NCBI GenBank assembly: GCA_037951105.1
Contig: JBAMJV010003047.1
Location: forward strand, 1 to 64,000
Direction of reading: 5' to 3'
Length of the DNA: 64,000 nt
Source of the DNA: Echinarachnius parma
Taxonomy: Eukaryota > Echinodermata > Echinoidea > Clypeasteroida > Echinarachniidae
Every line of letters starts with the position of its first letter. The first letter of the stretch is position 1. This document shows positions 26,831 to 37,817 of this stretch, in pieces. The position numbers and the translations under genes are program-made. The notes beneath the pieces were generated by a model. It was not told the origin of the DNA. It ran no database searches and was given only the letters and a program-made list of their open reading frames with translations.

Positions 26831-27261
26831 AAGCAATATTTTATTTTTTTTTTAGGGGGGGGGGGGGGGGGGGGGTGGGGGGGGGGGGCGGCTGACTTTA
26901 TGGCCCGGTCACATATCAACGGATTGCACAAACGGACGTCAAACGGAGAGCTAAATTTTCCATCCGTTCTATACGTTTCTTGTCCGTTCCGGTGATGTCC
27001 GTTGATGTACGTTGTTCTATGTTTTGTACATGATCAATGGAGACGACTTTCATCGCCGGATAATTTCATTTCGCAAATTGTCTATTCGTTGGGCATACGT
27101 TTCCGATATCCGTTGATATCTGACCGGGTCATTAGGTGCAACACCCTAGAAAAACAAAATACATTGGGTATAATGAATGTGCATTTTCTTGAAGTGAAAT
27201 TTTCAGTTTGTGTATGCTTATAGATGTACACTCTAAAAAACCCTTGTTCAATTACTGAAAC

Positions 27262-27668
27262 TAAAGGGATCATACTAGTTTAGGTCAAACTGAATTTTAG
27301 TAACCAAAACCTGCACATTACAAACTAAACATGCTTGAAATGTATACAAAATTAAAGCCGTTAAAACACAAGAGGGGGCTCTCTAAAAATGCATTGGTTT
27401 CAATCATTTTGTATAAAACAAATTTTACGTGTGATGTTTAAAGAGATCATCAAAAACAATTTAAAAACCTCTTTCGTAAATTTTTGAAAAAGTGTAAGCA
27501 TTTTATTTATTTTTTCTTAAATCATGTAATAGATTTATTGATAATTCAGCTGTTTCTGAACCGATTTGTATTCAAATTTGACACTCAGTTTTTCATTACC
27601 TCACAAACAAATTATTTCTTGAAGCTATATCAAAACTCAAAACTATACCAAAAATCAACTATCCCTTC
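27262..27668 (-). mobile_element. TTAA-flanked MITE family, diverged copy
   Basis: Begins AAAGGGATCATACTAGTTTA and ends ATCAACTATCCCTT, with the family interior AACTGAATTTTAGTAACCAA near the start. A C run follows at about 27702. Confidence 0.75.
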
Positions 27669-27970
27669 AATAATGTCTCAATCCTGCGGAGGTGTACCCC
27701 TCCCCCCCCCCCCCCCCCCTTCACATCCGTCCTTTTACAGAAAGGGGATTTACCTTTAATTGTATAGTCTTTATCCAGGCTGTGGGCTTGTAAATTTAAA
27801 TCATACCACACGTGCTTCTAATTACGATTCTTTTATTAGTCATGATTTGGGTTAATTATAAACATATTTATAATTATTTCTTGATTTAATATCAAATACA
27901 ATTCATCAATTTGCTAAAGGAAAGACAAAAATACATTTGTGTTATCAATTTGAATTCAAATGAGCCTGAA

Positions 27971-27977
27971 TATAAAG
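27971..27977 (+). promoter_or_regulatory. Possible TATA box of the G6PC gene
   Basis: TATAAAG lies 112 bases before the start codon, and no other promoter word stands out. Vertebrate G6PC genes have TATA promoters, so the position is plausible but unproven. Confidence 0.35.
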
Positions 27978-28088
27978 CTATAGCGCAAAACCTGGGGCAA
28001 GATAAAGAAGCCATGTGAATTGTGTACGGGTTTTCCAAGATTGCACGACTCATTGACATTGTGAAGAGAGAGAAAATCCCTTGAAAAT

Positions 28089-28309
28089 ATGGATGACCTT
28101 CAGCGAATTGAAATCAACTTTATACAAAGATTGCAGGAGACATTTGCCAACCATGACGGAGTTATGTTGGCGTTTTCAAGCGTGGGATCTCCTAAAAATG
28201 CCTTTTTGATATGCTTCCCGTTGACCCTGTCTCTGATCGGAGCGCGCGCCGGGCTCCAGGTGCTGTGGGTGGCCGTGGTCTCCGAATGGCTGAACGCAGT
28301 GCTCAAGTG
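28089..28309 (+). CDS. G6PC exon 1
   Basis: Starts MDDLQRIEINFIQRLQ and ends LWVAVVSEWLNAVLKW; donor TG/GTAGGT leaves two bases. The first hydrophobic segments and the signature Lys are here. Confidence 0.9.
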
Positions 28310-31300
28310 GTAGGTAAACTTCAGCAGCGTAGACATGTTACAACTAGTATAAGTGACATTATAATATATAATTATAATATTTAAATAGTTCAACATTCTT
28401 GAGTTTGAACTTTGAAACTGAACTAAAATGCATTTTGTCATTTTGGGCAATCTCTAATACTATTAAATTTGATTCATGACTCATGACTCATGTCCAATTC
28501 TCTTTTTGTGCGTTAACCTAACCAGGCGCCGTGCGAAGTACGGCGCCTGGCCGCGACGTCGCTCGAAATCTTGTGGGTACATTTTTGTAGATGTGCGACG
28601 AGGTAAAAAATCGCCTTTACTTACAAAATTATTTGAATTTGTTTCGCTCCGAAGTACCTTTAGTTATTGAACTTATCGGACGTTGCATATAATTTGCTAA
28701 AAAAGAAGGATAACTTACCTCAAATTGATGATTTATTACGGTAGTCCTGGTTAGAATCCGGCTTTGTCTTTGATCGCTGCAATGATGACGTCACCTCAAA
28801 ACTTGTCGGCAATGCATGCTGGGATAGGAGGTATTCGATATTCCGCTCGTATAAAGTGGCGATCGGTCAAAGACAAAGCCGGATTCTAACAAGGACTACC
28901 GTAATAAATCATCAATTTGAGGTAAGTTATCCTTCTTTTTTAGCAAATTATATGCAATGTCCGATAAGTTCAATAACTAAAGGTACTTCGGAGCGAAACA
29001 AATTCAAATAATTTTGTAAGTAAAGGCGATTTTTTACCTCCTCGCACATCTACAAAAATGTACCCGCAAGATTTCGAGCGACATCGCGTCACAGCCCTGT
29101 GCTACGCACAGGGCTGATCACAGTTATTTGTGCGTGTGCATTTTGTAATGCAAAGCTCAAAATTAGCACAAGTCCGCTAGGGCCTAGGCCTAGGCCACTA
29201 AATAATTAGCTTCAGGCCACCACATTTCATTCAAGCTTATATTCCACTTGTCCGAATGGGCATCCAAATATAAAACATAATTGTTAATGTTTTTCTTTGT
29301 TCGGGGCCACCAGATTCAGCTTTCGAGCCTCTAGAATGTGAACATATTTTTACTTGCCTGACCACCAGGCCATAAGGCAAGACATTTCTAGCTTTGCATG
29401 CATAATGGCATGAAGCACATTTACCCGCATCGTAAAAGAGTCTACAAAAATGTTATGTGTTTATGTGATCCACAATTCATATACTTTGATAATAATTACA
29501 GACTCTGTTGTTTTGAAGACCGCAAAATGTAGAACAAAATTTATTATTTCCCGTCCGTTTTCCTTACCGATGCGTCCTAAAACACAGCGTTCAACTGTTG
29601 AACGATGCAGTTTACGAATGGGCGGTATACTTATCTCCAGCGTATTAACATGATTGTGTGTAAATGGTCCAGCTGACTGGACCATCATGCCACATATACA
29701 GACATTACAATACTGTACTGTGCGCTCTGCATTGCATTTGCAATGCACGGGTACCGATAGTCGAACGACCGTTATCAATGCATTAAGAGTACACAGTTTG
29801 CTCCGATGATATTGCCTGTCACTCAGGCGATTAAATGGTCATACCATTGTATGACCCTTTACAAAGTAGATGTGGCTCATGTGATGATGATGCTGCAGAG
29901 AATTGTAGGCGAAACGCGACTTCGTTGTCGTGACTGAAGAGCCCAGAAGTATCGCGATGTCGATGATGAAAATTGCATGTGGAGATGAATAACGAGGCGG
30001 AACAGTGGCGGATCTACGGGGGGTTTAGGGGGTTTAAACCCCCCCCCCCCCCCCCCCTTGGGCTGCCAAGTGAAAATGTGATGTGCATAGAAAAACGCCA
30101 TCATGTGTCCAGACCCACACAGTATCCGCATCGTCATTGGGTCAAACCCCCCCCCCCCCTTAGCAAAAAGCTAGATCCGCCCCTGCGGAATAACGATGCG
30201 CGATTGGAGGATTGAATGCACGTGGTATAAAACATGATGGAAATGTACTGAGCTACGAGAAACTGGAAATGACCGGATCGCTTAATGAAGGTCGGGGTCA
30301 AGATAAGATTTTGCATGAATAAAATAAAGGCGTGAGTACGAGACACCGGTCAGTACAATATACAAAGTTTAGACTAGCTCTTTATGATTGATATATTGCA
30401 GGACTATTCATTGGTTCTTGGACATTATATTCAACCATTGTTGTTGTGAATAAATTAATGTTTTTGTTTTTTCTTATTTAAATTAATGTAGGATTATGAT
30501 GGGTCAGCGGCCCTATTGGTGGGTGCAGGAGAGCCCACTGTATATTGGACAGGAGCGACCTTTCCTCAAACAGTTTCACTTGACCTGTGAAACTGGCCCA
30601 GGTAATTTAATATTTTACCCTGTTCCCTTAGAGAGTCTTATATTCCCATAGACTTTGTACATAATAGCCCTCCAGGTTTCCATAGGCAAGGGGTTCAAGA
30701 TGTTCAGGGGCTACATATGCAATAGCACTCTGAAATCAGGGATGCAGGTTTTCTGGCAAAGCCCTGAATTCAGGCCCTGGTAATTTCTTTTTGTCATTTC
30801 GATCATTTGCTTCTGCATAAATCGCTGTGGGATTTGTTTTGCATAATTCATGGGCCAAATCATTTTATTCACCAAATATGTTAATTAAGAATGTTAGAGT
30901 TAGGTTTCATAGGGCTGTGGATTAATATTTATTCAGGGCTCGACACTAGCACTTGCCCACTTGCCTGCTTGCCCAGGGCAAGTGAAAATTGGTGTCATAA
31001 ATGTCATAAATGTCATAAATGTCATAAATTGTCTGGTTTGCTAACTAAATAATTGTTCAACTATGAGAGAACAATGTAATTTCTTACATCTAAATCTCAT
31101 CAAGAAGTAAGAGGGCAAGTAAATTTTATATTGGGGCAAGTAAATTTTCAAAATGTATGATTTTACTTGCCTGAAAGGGCGAGTAGAACAAAATTAGTGT
31201 GGAGGCTTGATTTATTATTCAGAAAATTTTCTCTCATTTTTTCAAATATTGGCTAATTGATGAATATTGTAGAAATATTGCAAAATCTGAACCCAAAAAA

Positions 31301-34029
31301 TACTGAAAAATATTAAAGTGCCTATGCCGGAAAGATCTATGCCGCCCTGGTGAGAATGCCCCACAGTCAGTTCACCGCCTCGGCCCATTTATGTATTTGT
31401 GACTACACATTTTGATCATTTTGTGCAGTTGCTTTCCACTCGTTTTCCACATGCGGAGGGGGTGTCCCAAAGCTTCAATTTGCCCGATGGGGTGACCAAC
31501 ATTTAACTGATTTGAAATAGGATCCGACATCAATTTTACTGGCCCCTGGCTATCGGGCCAGTTCTAGTAAATCATAAAACCTTTTTAGCTTAGTTTCAAT
31601 CAATGTTTATATTGGATGATAGAGCTATAATTATAAAGTAAGCAACACAATTGTCTTAGTCAAAAACTATGGTCATCTGGGTAAGCATGTATTGCAGCAT
31701 ACCGTATTTTCCGGTGTATAAACCACACCTGTGTATTACCCCCCATTTTTGCACCAAAAAAAAATTGAAAAAAAGTGTGGTTAATATAAACTGCACCCGT
31801 GTATTAACCGCACCCCCATTTTTAAATTTTTTTTATTTTTTAAAGGTGCGGTTGATACACCAGCAAATATGGTATTTAATGGGAACCAACACCCGAAAAG
31901 ATTCTTATAAATGAAAGGCAATATAGTTTTAGTAGTCCGTTCCACAAACAAGTTCAGAAAAATAATTTGAAAACTCATCACCATACTAAAGCAAGTGAAG
32001 TGCAGAAGAAAATTGTTTAGGATGTATGCGTCTTCCATGGTTCTATTGTCTCCAAACATACGCATTTATAGAATTGGTGCTTACGGAACCAAAGGCCCTG
32101 TTTTGGAGATTAATTGCATTGTTTAGAATAACACAACCCTTTGCAAAGTGTTGGACATCTATTTAAATTCAAACAAGGGTATAAGCCTGTGGTGTTCTTT
32201 GCATGGGGGTCCCCCGTAAGTTGACCCTAGTTAGCAAGTAAAGTTGCAGTCATGTCAATCAAAACACACTTAGAATGGAACTAATATAGTGTGATTTGAA
32301 TAACAATATATGGGCCCAGATAAATAGATATTTGCTACTTTTTGCTCCATTTTAATCTCTCTATCCAGGCTGCCCGTCTGGTCATTCCATGGTCTCGTCC
32401 GCAGTCTGGTTCGTCTTTGTGACACACATTAATGAGGTCATCACATCAGAAGTGAGGTCAAGCAAGGCTGGAATAATTACAAAGATGAACTGGATCATTT
32501 ATACTGTCTTCATCCTGATGACTGCATTTTCACGGGTGTACATAGCTACGCACTTTCCCCACCAAGTTATACTTGGACTAATGACAGGTATGACGAGCTT
32601 ATGACACACATTTCACCGTTTGCAGTTTACATGTTTAATATGTTGCAAAGTTTGTATTGCATTTGTCACTGCTCATATATATGAGGGTGTACATGTACTC
32701 CATTCCAAGTAATTCCAAGTCATACTTGGACTTATGACAGGTAAAGCATTTCACTTGTTCATTCATTCAATATGTTACAAAGCTTGTATTGCATCTCCCA
32801 CTGCTGATGTGTTGAATGACCAAGCTGACCTGAATCGAGTACTCAACACTAGCACTTGCCCGCTTGCCCAGGGCAAGTAAAAATTGCTGTCGGGCAAGTA
32901 AAATTTCATAAATTGTGTAGTTTGCTAGCCCAACCGTGCAACTAAATAATTGTTCAACTACAAGAAAACGATGTAATTTCATATATGTGTTAATCTCGTC
33001 TAGAAGTAAGAGGGGAAGTAAAATTTCAAAATGTATTGAAATGTCTTGAAAAAAATTATGGTGGAGGCTTGCCTTTATCGTTTTTGCCATATTAATTTTG
33101 TTTTGATGACGGCATTCTCAAGAGTTCCAGAGTGACATATTATTTTGCACCAAATCATACCCAGTCTTGTAACAAAATTGGTTCAGGTACAATTCTGCCG
33201 AGTATATGAAACATGAACATTATACAAAATTAGTCGAATTTGTGCAATCTTTTCCATATCTGTGGACAGGCCATTACAATTTGGCCCCAGAAATATGTTC
33301 GGTAAGCAACAGTGATGATCAATCTTGAAAATCTATTCTCAATTTCCCATTTACTCCACATATCTGTTATAATAAATCTCATATCATGCTCTATATTTTC
33401 ATGTCTTTTTTTCTCCAATGTTTAGATTTTTTTATGGGATTTCAAAAGTAGAAGCATGTATGGCTTCTATAGCTCCCTCCTTCAATAATACTTTGTTCCT
33501 GTTCTTCTCAACATCATTTTTCTCTCTCATATCTAAAGGAATTATACTTGGATATGAAGTCCAAGCGCGCTCAGTGGAAGACTACGGGTTCGGTCGCTAC
33601 ATTCTCAGCGCCCTGTTCATGTTCTTCTCCATCTTCCTGGAATATCATGGTCTCGCTCTTTTTGGAATCGACCCGACTTGGACCATGGATCTCGCAACGA
33701 GACGGTGCGTCTATCGAGAGTGGGTCCACCTCAACACGACGCTTTTCTACGCAATCGCGCGAGACCTTGGATTTCTCGTCTTTGCGGGTATGATGAATTC
33801 ATGCTTGACCCTTGACCTTCAGCAGATGAGGGGACGATACAAAGGAAAGATGGCTGCCGCCTTCTTGACGATAGCGGCTGCAAAAGTCATCGAGGGAATA
33901 TATGTTCCTTCGGGCTTCGCAGCTCTGTTCTACGTGCTGGGTACGTTGAAATACGGACTTATAGCCATCTGCATATTTGGCCTGCATCAGATGGTAGCTA
34001 GTTATGGTAAGAATGATGGAAATTCATGA
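28089..34029 (+). CDS. G6PC: Glucose-6-phosphatase catalytic subunit
   Basis: Exons 28089-28309, 30492-30601, 32369-32587 and about 33449-34029 give about 376 residues, against 346-357 in human G6PC-family proteins. The enzyme hydrolyses glucose-6-phosphate in the ER lumen, the last step of gluconeogenesis and glycogen breakdown. The phosphatase signature is complete: K73 to R80 in KWIMMGQRP, CPSGHSM with H116, and SRVYIATHFPHQ with R166 and nucleophile H172. Several hydrophobic membrane segments are evident, as is the family word FKW/LKW before GQRPYWWV. Human exons 4 and 5 positions cannot both be matched; here the C-terminal half is one exon. The acceptor for the last exon is uncertain: the strong TTTAG at 33425 breaks the frame, whereas AAAAG at 33448 restores it. 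The C-terminus (KNDGNS) lacks the KKXX-type ER signal of human G6PC. It could be closer to G6PC2/G6PC3 than to G6PC1. Confidence 0.92.
28515..29115. mobile_element. Large palindromic MITE in G6PC intron 1
   Basis: Arms of about 220-235 bases (about 28553-28775 and 28858-29093) are nearly perfect mirror copies around an 82-base centre. Shared words include GAAGGATAACTTACCTCAAA and AGACAAAGCCGGATTCTAAC. Outer hairpins GGCGCCGTGCGAAGTACGGC and CAGCCCTGTGCTACGCACAG flank the arms. Open frames inside are by-products of the palindrome. Confidence 0.92.
29160..29420 (+). repeat. GGCCACCAGATTCAG repeat, copy 1
   Basis: Shares TTAATGTTTTTCTTTGTT, GCCACCAGATTCAG and TTTTTACTTGCC with the copy at 45350-45590. 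No open frame. Confidence 0.7.
30003..30185. mobile_element. Short MITE with CAGTGGCGGATCTA ends
   Basis: Inverted ends CAGTGGCGGATCTACG and, reversed from the right, CAGGGGCGGATCTAGC. The five bases CGGAA stand directly outside both ends (29998-30002 and 30186-30190) and look like a target duplication. Two C runs (about 30041 and 30147) are internal. Similar CAGNGGCGGATC termini are widespread among animal hAT-like MITEs, but the duplication here appears to be five, not eight, bases. Confidence 0.83.
30492..30601 (+). CDS. G6PC exon 2
   Basis: Acceptor AATGTAG, then IMMGQRPYWWVQESPL and ending LTCETGPG at donor G/GTAATT. Phases fit both neighbours. Confidence 0.95.
30940..31220 (+). repeat. 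CACTAGCACTTGCCC repeat, copy 1 (G6PC intron 2)
   Basis: Carries CACTAGCACTTGCCC, GCTTGCCCAGGGCAAGTG, a short ATGTCATAA microsatellite and GGGCAAGTAAATTTT words. A second copy is at 32835-33080. The alternating TTGCCC/GGGCAAG gives it hairpin character. Confidence 0.75.
31700..31874. mobile_element. MITE family with TACCGTATTT ends (copy 2, G6PC intron 2)
   Basis: Ends TACCGTATTTTCCGGTGTAT and, reversed from the right, TACCATATTTGCTGGTGTAT, with GTGTGGTTAAT/GTGCGGTT words inside, as in the copy at 8347-8485. Confidence 0.82.
32369..32587 (+). CDS. G6PC exon 3
   Basis: Acceptor CTATCCAG. Encodes CPSGHSMVSSAVWFVFV through SRVYIATHFPHQVILGLMT with the catalytic His residues. Donor G/GTATGA. A partial second copy of this exon end follows at about 32710-32745. 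Confidence 0.95.
32704..32813 (+). pseudogene. Duplicated 3' end of G6PC exon 3
   Basis: The segment CAAGTCATACTTGGACTTAT plus GACAG/GTAAAG repeats the last nine codons of exon 3 and its donor, about 150 bases downstream, and the following intron sequence (AATATGTTACAAAGCTTGTA) is repeated as well. The two differences within the coding part are both synonymous. It lacks an evident acceptor, so it is probably a dead exon end. Confidence 0.8.
32835..33080 (+). repeat. CACTAGCACTTGCCC repeat, copy 2 (G6PC intron 3)
   Basis: Shares ACACTAGCACTTGCCCGCTT, CCCAGGGCAAGTAAAAATTG and TGGTGGAGGCTTG-like words with copy 1. Confidence 0.75.
33449..34029 (+). CDS. G6PC exon 4 (terminal coding exon)
   Basis: Encodes VEACMASIAPSFNNTLFLF and further hydrophobic segments, with WTMDLATRRCVYREWVHL resembling the family word before the WVH motif, and a stop at 34027-34029. 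The open frame extends back to 33418, so the true acceptor (33426 or 33449) is not settled. Confidence 0.85.
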
Positions 34030-34138
34030 CAATTTGAGAACATTCCGTGATTTGTGTTGACTGTTCCAATATGACTATTGCACAGTTATAGAAATAATGT
34101 ATTGTGGGTACCGTAATTAGAGGGTACATTACATTATA

Positions 34139-34660
34139 CCCCCGTCACACCTACTACGCTCCTTCTACGCTCCTAATCCCCATTGATAAATTTGGCTAGA
34201 GCAGCGTTCATTGTTCTCTATCGTTATCTACACTTTTTCGCCGATCACGCGGCGCTCCCACTGTGACCAAAGCGCAGGGCATGAGAGTAGTACGGTCTCC
34301 GAGAACGAGTTGGCATGTCAGTGGGGAATGAATGGGAAGATTAACTCACATGCGTGAAAAGATAACCTCCCATGCATGAACAGACAATAGCTCCCTGAAC
34401 AAAAGGCCAGATCGTAGGACATCCACGTTTGCTTTGGACATGCCCAAAACAATCGTAGAGGTTCCACGAGCTGAATTTTTGTTCAGGGGGGTATTATCTG
34501 TTCATGCATGGGAGGTTATCTTTTCACGCATGTGAGATAATCTTCCCATTCATTCCCCATTGAACAAAATACATTTTGCAGATTTATTCCAGTGCTTGTG
34601 ATCAGCTATTGTCCGAGAGTAGTAGAAGCGTAGCTCGGTGTGACGGCACCATTAGGAACT
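34139..34660. mobile_element. Nested MITE downstream of G6PC
   Basis: Outer ends CCGTCACACCTACTACGCTC and, reversed from the right, GCCGTCACACCGAGCTACGC. An inner hairpin at about 34330-34560 has arms containing TCCCATGCATGAACAGA and its mirror. It lies about 100 bases after the G6PC stop, so it is inside the likely 3' UTR. Confidence 0.8.
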
Positions 34661-34732
34661 GGACTGTTAGAAGTGTGAAGTAGAAGAAAATTCAATTTTT
34701 CATTAAAGTTTGATGAATGCTCACATATAGGA

Positions 34733-34740
34733 AATAAAAG
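34733..34740 (+). terminator. Candidate poly(A) signal of G6PC
   Basis: AAATAAAAG near 34733 is the first AATAAA-type signal after the stop codon. It would give a 3' UTR of about 720 bases that includes the nested MITE. Confidence 0.35.
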
Positions 34741-34979
34741 TATGTTCATTGAACCACTGCGTGCGTCTTACAGAACTCAAAAGAAATTTTAAATTTGCAT
34801 ATAGTGCATATTATATCCCTCATAAGAATGTTCTAGCCATGTGATTGGTCGAAATGCTGTCACGTGTTCAAGTATAATTTCTCCCATACATCGCCCAGAG
34901 AGGTATAGTACTTTGATAGTACCTTTTTTGTCAGGGGTAACAAACTTTTTGGCCCTGCCTAGGGTGGTATAGTAAATTG

Positions 34980-37010
34980 CTGATACTCATGTGATCTCAT
35001 AGGGCACGTTGTTAACAACCTCTAAATTAGGAATCAGCGAACATTTACAAACGAGTTGTTTTGTTCCCATGACAATCCAGAACGCAGCGGCAGCCAATGA
35101 GAACACTTGTGCACTCGCAAGTACGCGTACGCGCGTTAGTGCGCAGAAAGGTAGCGCGCCGGTGCGCAAAGTTTATGCGCGGCTACGCTTAATAGACAAT
35201 GGTATAAGCATCTTTGACTTTTAATCATAAACCTTGTTCATGTGCAGGATTGACAAAATTAAAATAAAAGACTCGATCAATTGCTCAATATTCCAAACTT
35301 TTGAGCCCTTTGTGTTAGTTATAGGTCGTTTGTGATCAAAATAATATGAGGGATATAAAGCAAATAACCAAATCTCCTTACTTTGGGTGATGGATGCAAA
35401 CTATACATTGCCTCAGTGATCTGCGAAGGTAACTATCATGGCCTCGGCTACGCCTCGGCATGATAGTACGTTCACAGATCACCTCGGCACGTATATTTCT
35501 TAATATGCTTAAAGGAGAAATTCAAAGGGAATAAAATCAAGTTATTATAGTTTATTTTATAATAGAATGAGTTATTAAAGCAATTTGTGCAGTTAACATG
35601 CCATGAAAGTGTTTCAGTTTCATGTTTTATGAAATTCAAATTTTAGTGAATTGACCCTCTCCTTTACTATAAAATCGGCTCAGCAAAGTGGCTCTGTGCA
35701 TGACGTAAGAGCCGGGTTTTGCGCTTATGCAGCTAGCTAGACGAACGGCGATCTACACGCAAATGTTCATAGAGTGGATGTCAGTTCTACTCTCTCAAAA
35801 CGATTGAATATTGCCTGAATAATCAATATCTGACACACAGTTGTCCTCTCATGTCCTGAAACATAACCTAATGTCAATATTCATGTCATTTTTGGCATTG
35901 AAAAAGTGTCAACCTCCGTCAGAAAATAACTGTTTACAATTCACATTTTGCCGGCTCTAGCTGAATAGTTGTTCATATATACACGGAGAAAGTATGAAAA
36001 ACCAAGCTATTATAGCTGTTTCAAAACAAAATTACCTATAGTAGGATCATGTTCCGAGCTAGAATTGCCTTTGTCATAACAACCCGTCTCTTACGTCACA
36101 GCTAAAGGCCGTTTCGTGTAGCGATTGAGGCAAATTTGTCCCAGGGAATAGGGTGATGTTTTCACCCTAGTTTCGCTTTTACGGAAGCGTTATATTGTTT
36201 GAAAGTCATTCAAGCTCATTGTATGGCTTATAAGCTTTCTGTATATATGAATATCTTCATATGTAGGGGTTTTCTTTGATTTTCTCCTTTAAAGGGAACC
36301 ACCCGGCAAAGAACAACACATAATTATATGTTTTGGTACCGTTTTGTAATATCAAATAGATACCCAACATTTTGCCAAGGGTTGTGTAATTCATAAGCAA
36401 AGCAATTAATTACCACCACGTACGGAACCACTATTATTTCGTGGTTCCGTATGGGCTAAACATTCGCGAGTGCGCCAATGCTATTCACGCATACGTTGTG
36501 AGACAATAGAATCCCGGACGATTCGTTCGCTCTGGACAAAGTCCAGACCCATGAACGCATGCTTTAGAATGGTGATGCGTTTTCCAATTATATATTTTTT
36601 TTCTGGAAACGTATTTTTGTGAACTTGTTGATGGAATGGACTACTAAATATGTTACCTTTCATTTATCAGAATATTATTTTTGGGTGGTGGTACCCTTTA
36701 ATATAATTCTGGTCTTTGAGCATCTATTTTGTAATTTTTAAGGTATTGTGTATGAGCTAATTATGTTATTGAATAGAATCGTAGCTGAATATGAGGCATA
36801 TTTTTATATTATTTGTATTACTCTACGCTGAAGGTAAGACATTTTGTATTAAAGAAGTTTTTTTTCTTCTTTGTTTTCAATGTTTCGTAGTTCATACATG
36901 TATGGAATTAAGAAGACATCAGTTCTAGCATGACCTATTTATTGTATTTTGTCTGCATATTTTGGTTCAATTTCAATTATTATCTTTGATGTATACTGCT
37001 ATGAAATATT
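34980..37010. other. Intergenic or 3' UTR sequence, repeats only
   Basis: Contains a CpG-rich patch (35080-35190), a short palindrome around CCTCGGCTACGCCTCGG (about 35390-35500), and a block CGTACGGAACCACTATTATT at about 36419 related to that at about 9127. I see no gene. Confidence 0.5.
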
Positions 37011-37012
37011 GT

Positions 37013-37161
37013 AATTAAATTAAATACATGTGAGGCATCTCATCTGAATATGAAGAACTCACATTTTCTGATTTTGCCAATACTGATAATTAAATTAAAT
37101 ACATGTGAGGCATCTCATCTGAATATGAAGAACTCACATTTTCTGATTTTGCCAATACTGA
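37013..37161 (+). repeat. 74-bp perfect tandem duplication
   Basis: The segment AATTAAATTAAATACATGTG through TGATTTTGCCAATACTGAT occurs twice in direct succession with essentially no differences, so the duplication is recent or an assembly artefact. Confidence 0.9.
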
Positions 37162-37575
37162 TATGAAAAGTTGTGCAATACTATCTATAGTCAAGAAAAC
37201 AACTAATTCAATGTGATCATCCCGATTACCTTCTGGTTAATAATGCCTGGATACAGTTGTCTTCTATTGTTCATGCACACTGAGGTGCATCTTGTGTAAT
37301 ACTCAGTTGAATATGTCTAATGGCTTAGTCCCACTAAAGCGTATCTCTGGCCTTCAGTTTCCTATCTGACCAAAATGCGGCAAAACATTCAGTATCTAGC
37401 AAATTTTGAAGTTCCATGACATTTTGATTCACACGAAAACAGACCTGAATAAAAAGTATCCTACTAGTCCATTCCGAACTTCGATCTGCATCATTTTGTT
37501 TCCTGCCAGTATTCTGCTAGTACCTTCCGGTTGTCAAACAGGTAACAGAAGGAAATATGCTATAGTGGGACTAGG

Positions 37576-37750
37576 CCATAAGTGGCCACTTGTCTATAGC
37601 AGCCAACCTTCCTACAGTGGCCACCAAAAGGGATCCACTGCAGAGAAATATTATGTTATGGAACCTGCCTATAGAGTCTAGGTCACCTGTCTACAGTGTC
37701 CACTTTTGTTTCCCTTGGGTGGTCACTATAAACAGGTTTGACTGTGATAA
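37576..37750. repeat. CAAACCTGTC repeat, copy 3
   Basis: Carries GTGGCCACTTGTCTATAG, GAACCTGCCTATAGAGTC, CCCTTGGGTGGTCACTATAA and ends ACAGGTTTGACTGTGATAAT. Confidence 0.75.
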
Positions 37751-37817
37751 TAATAGTTTATACTTATCTAGCGCATTTGATGAACATTTTGCTCGTGTTC
37801 ACAAAGACACTAGATAC

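Noticed and set aside
28476-28670. Plus-strand 64-residue ORF
   Set aside because: Lies within the arm of the large palindrome and has no similarity I recognise.
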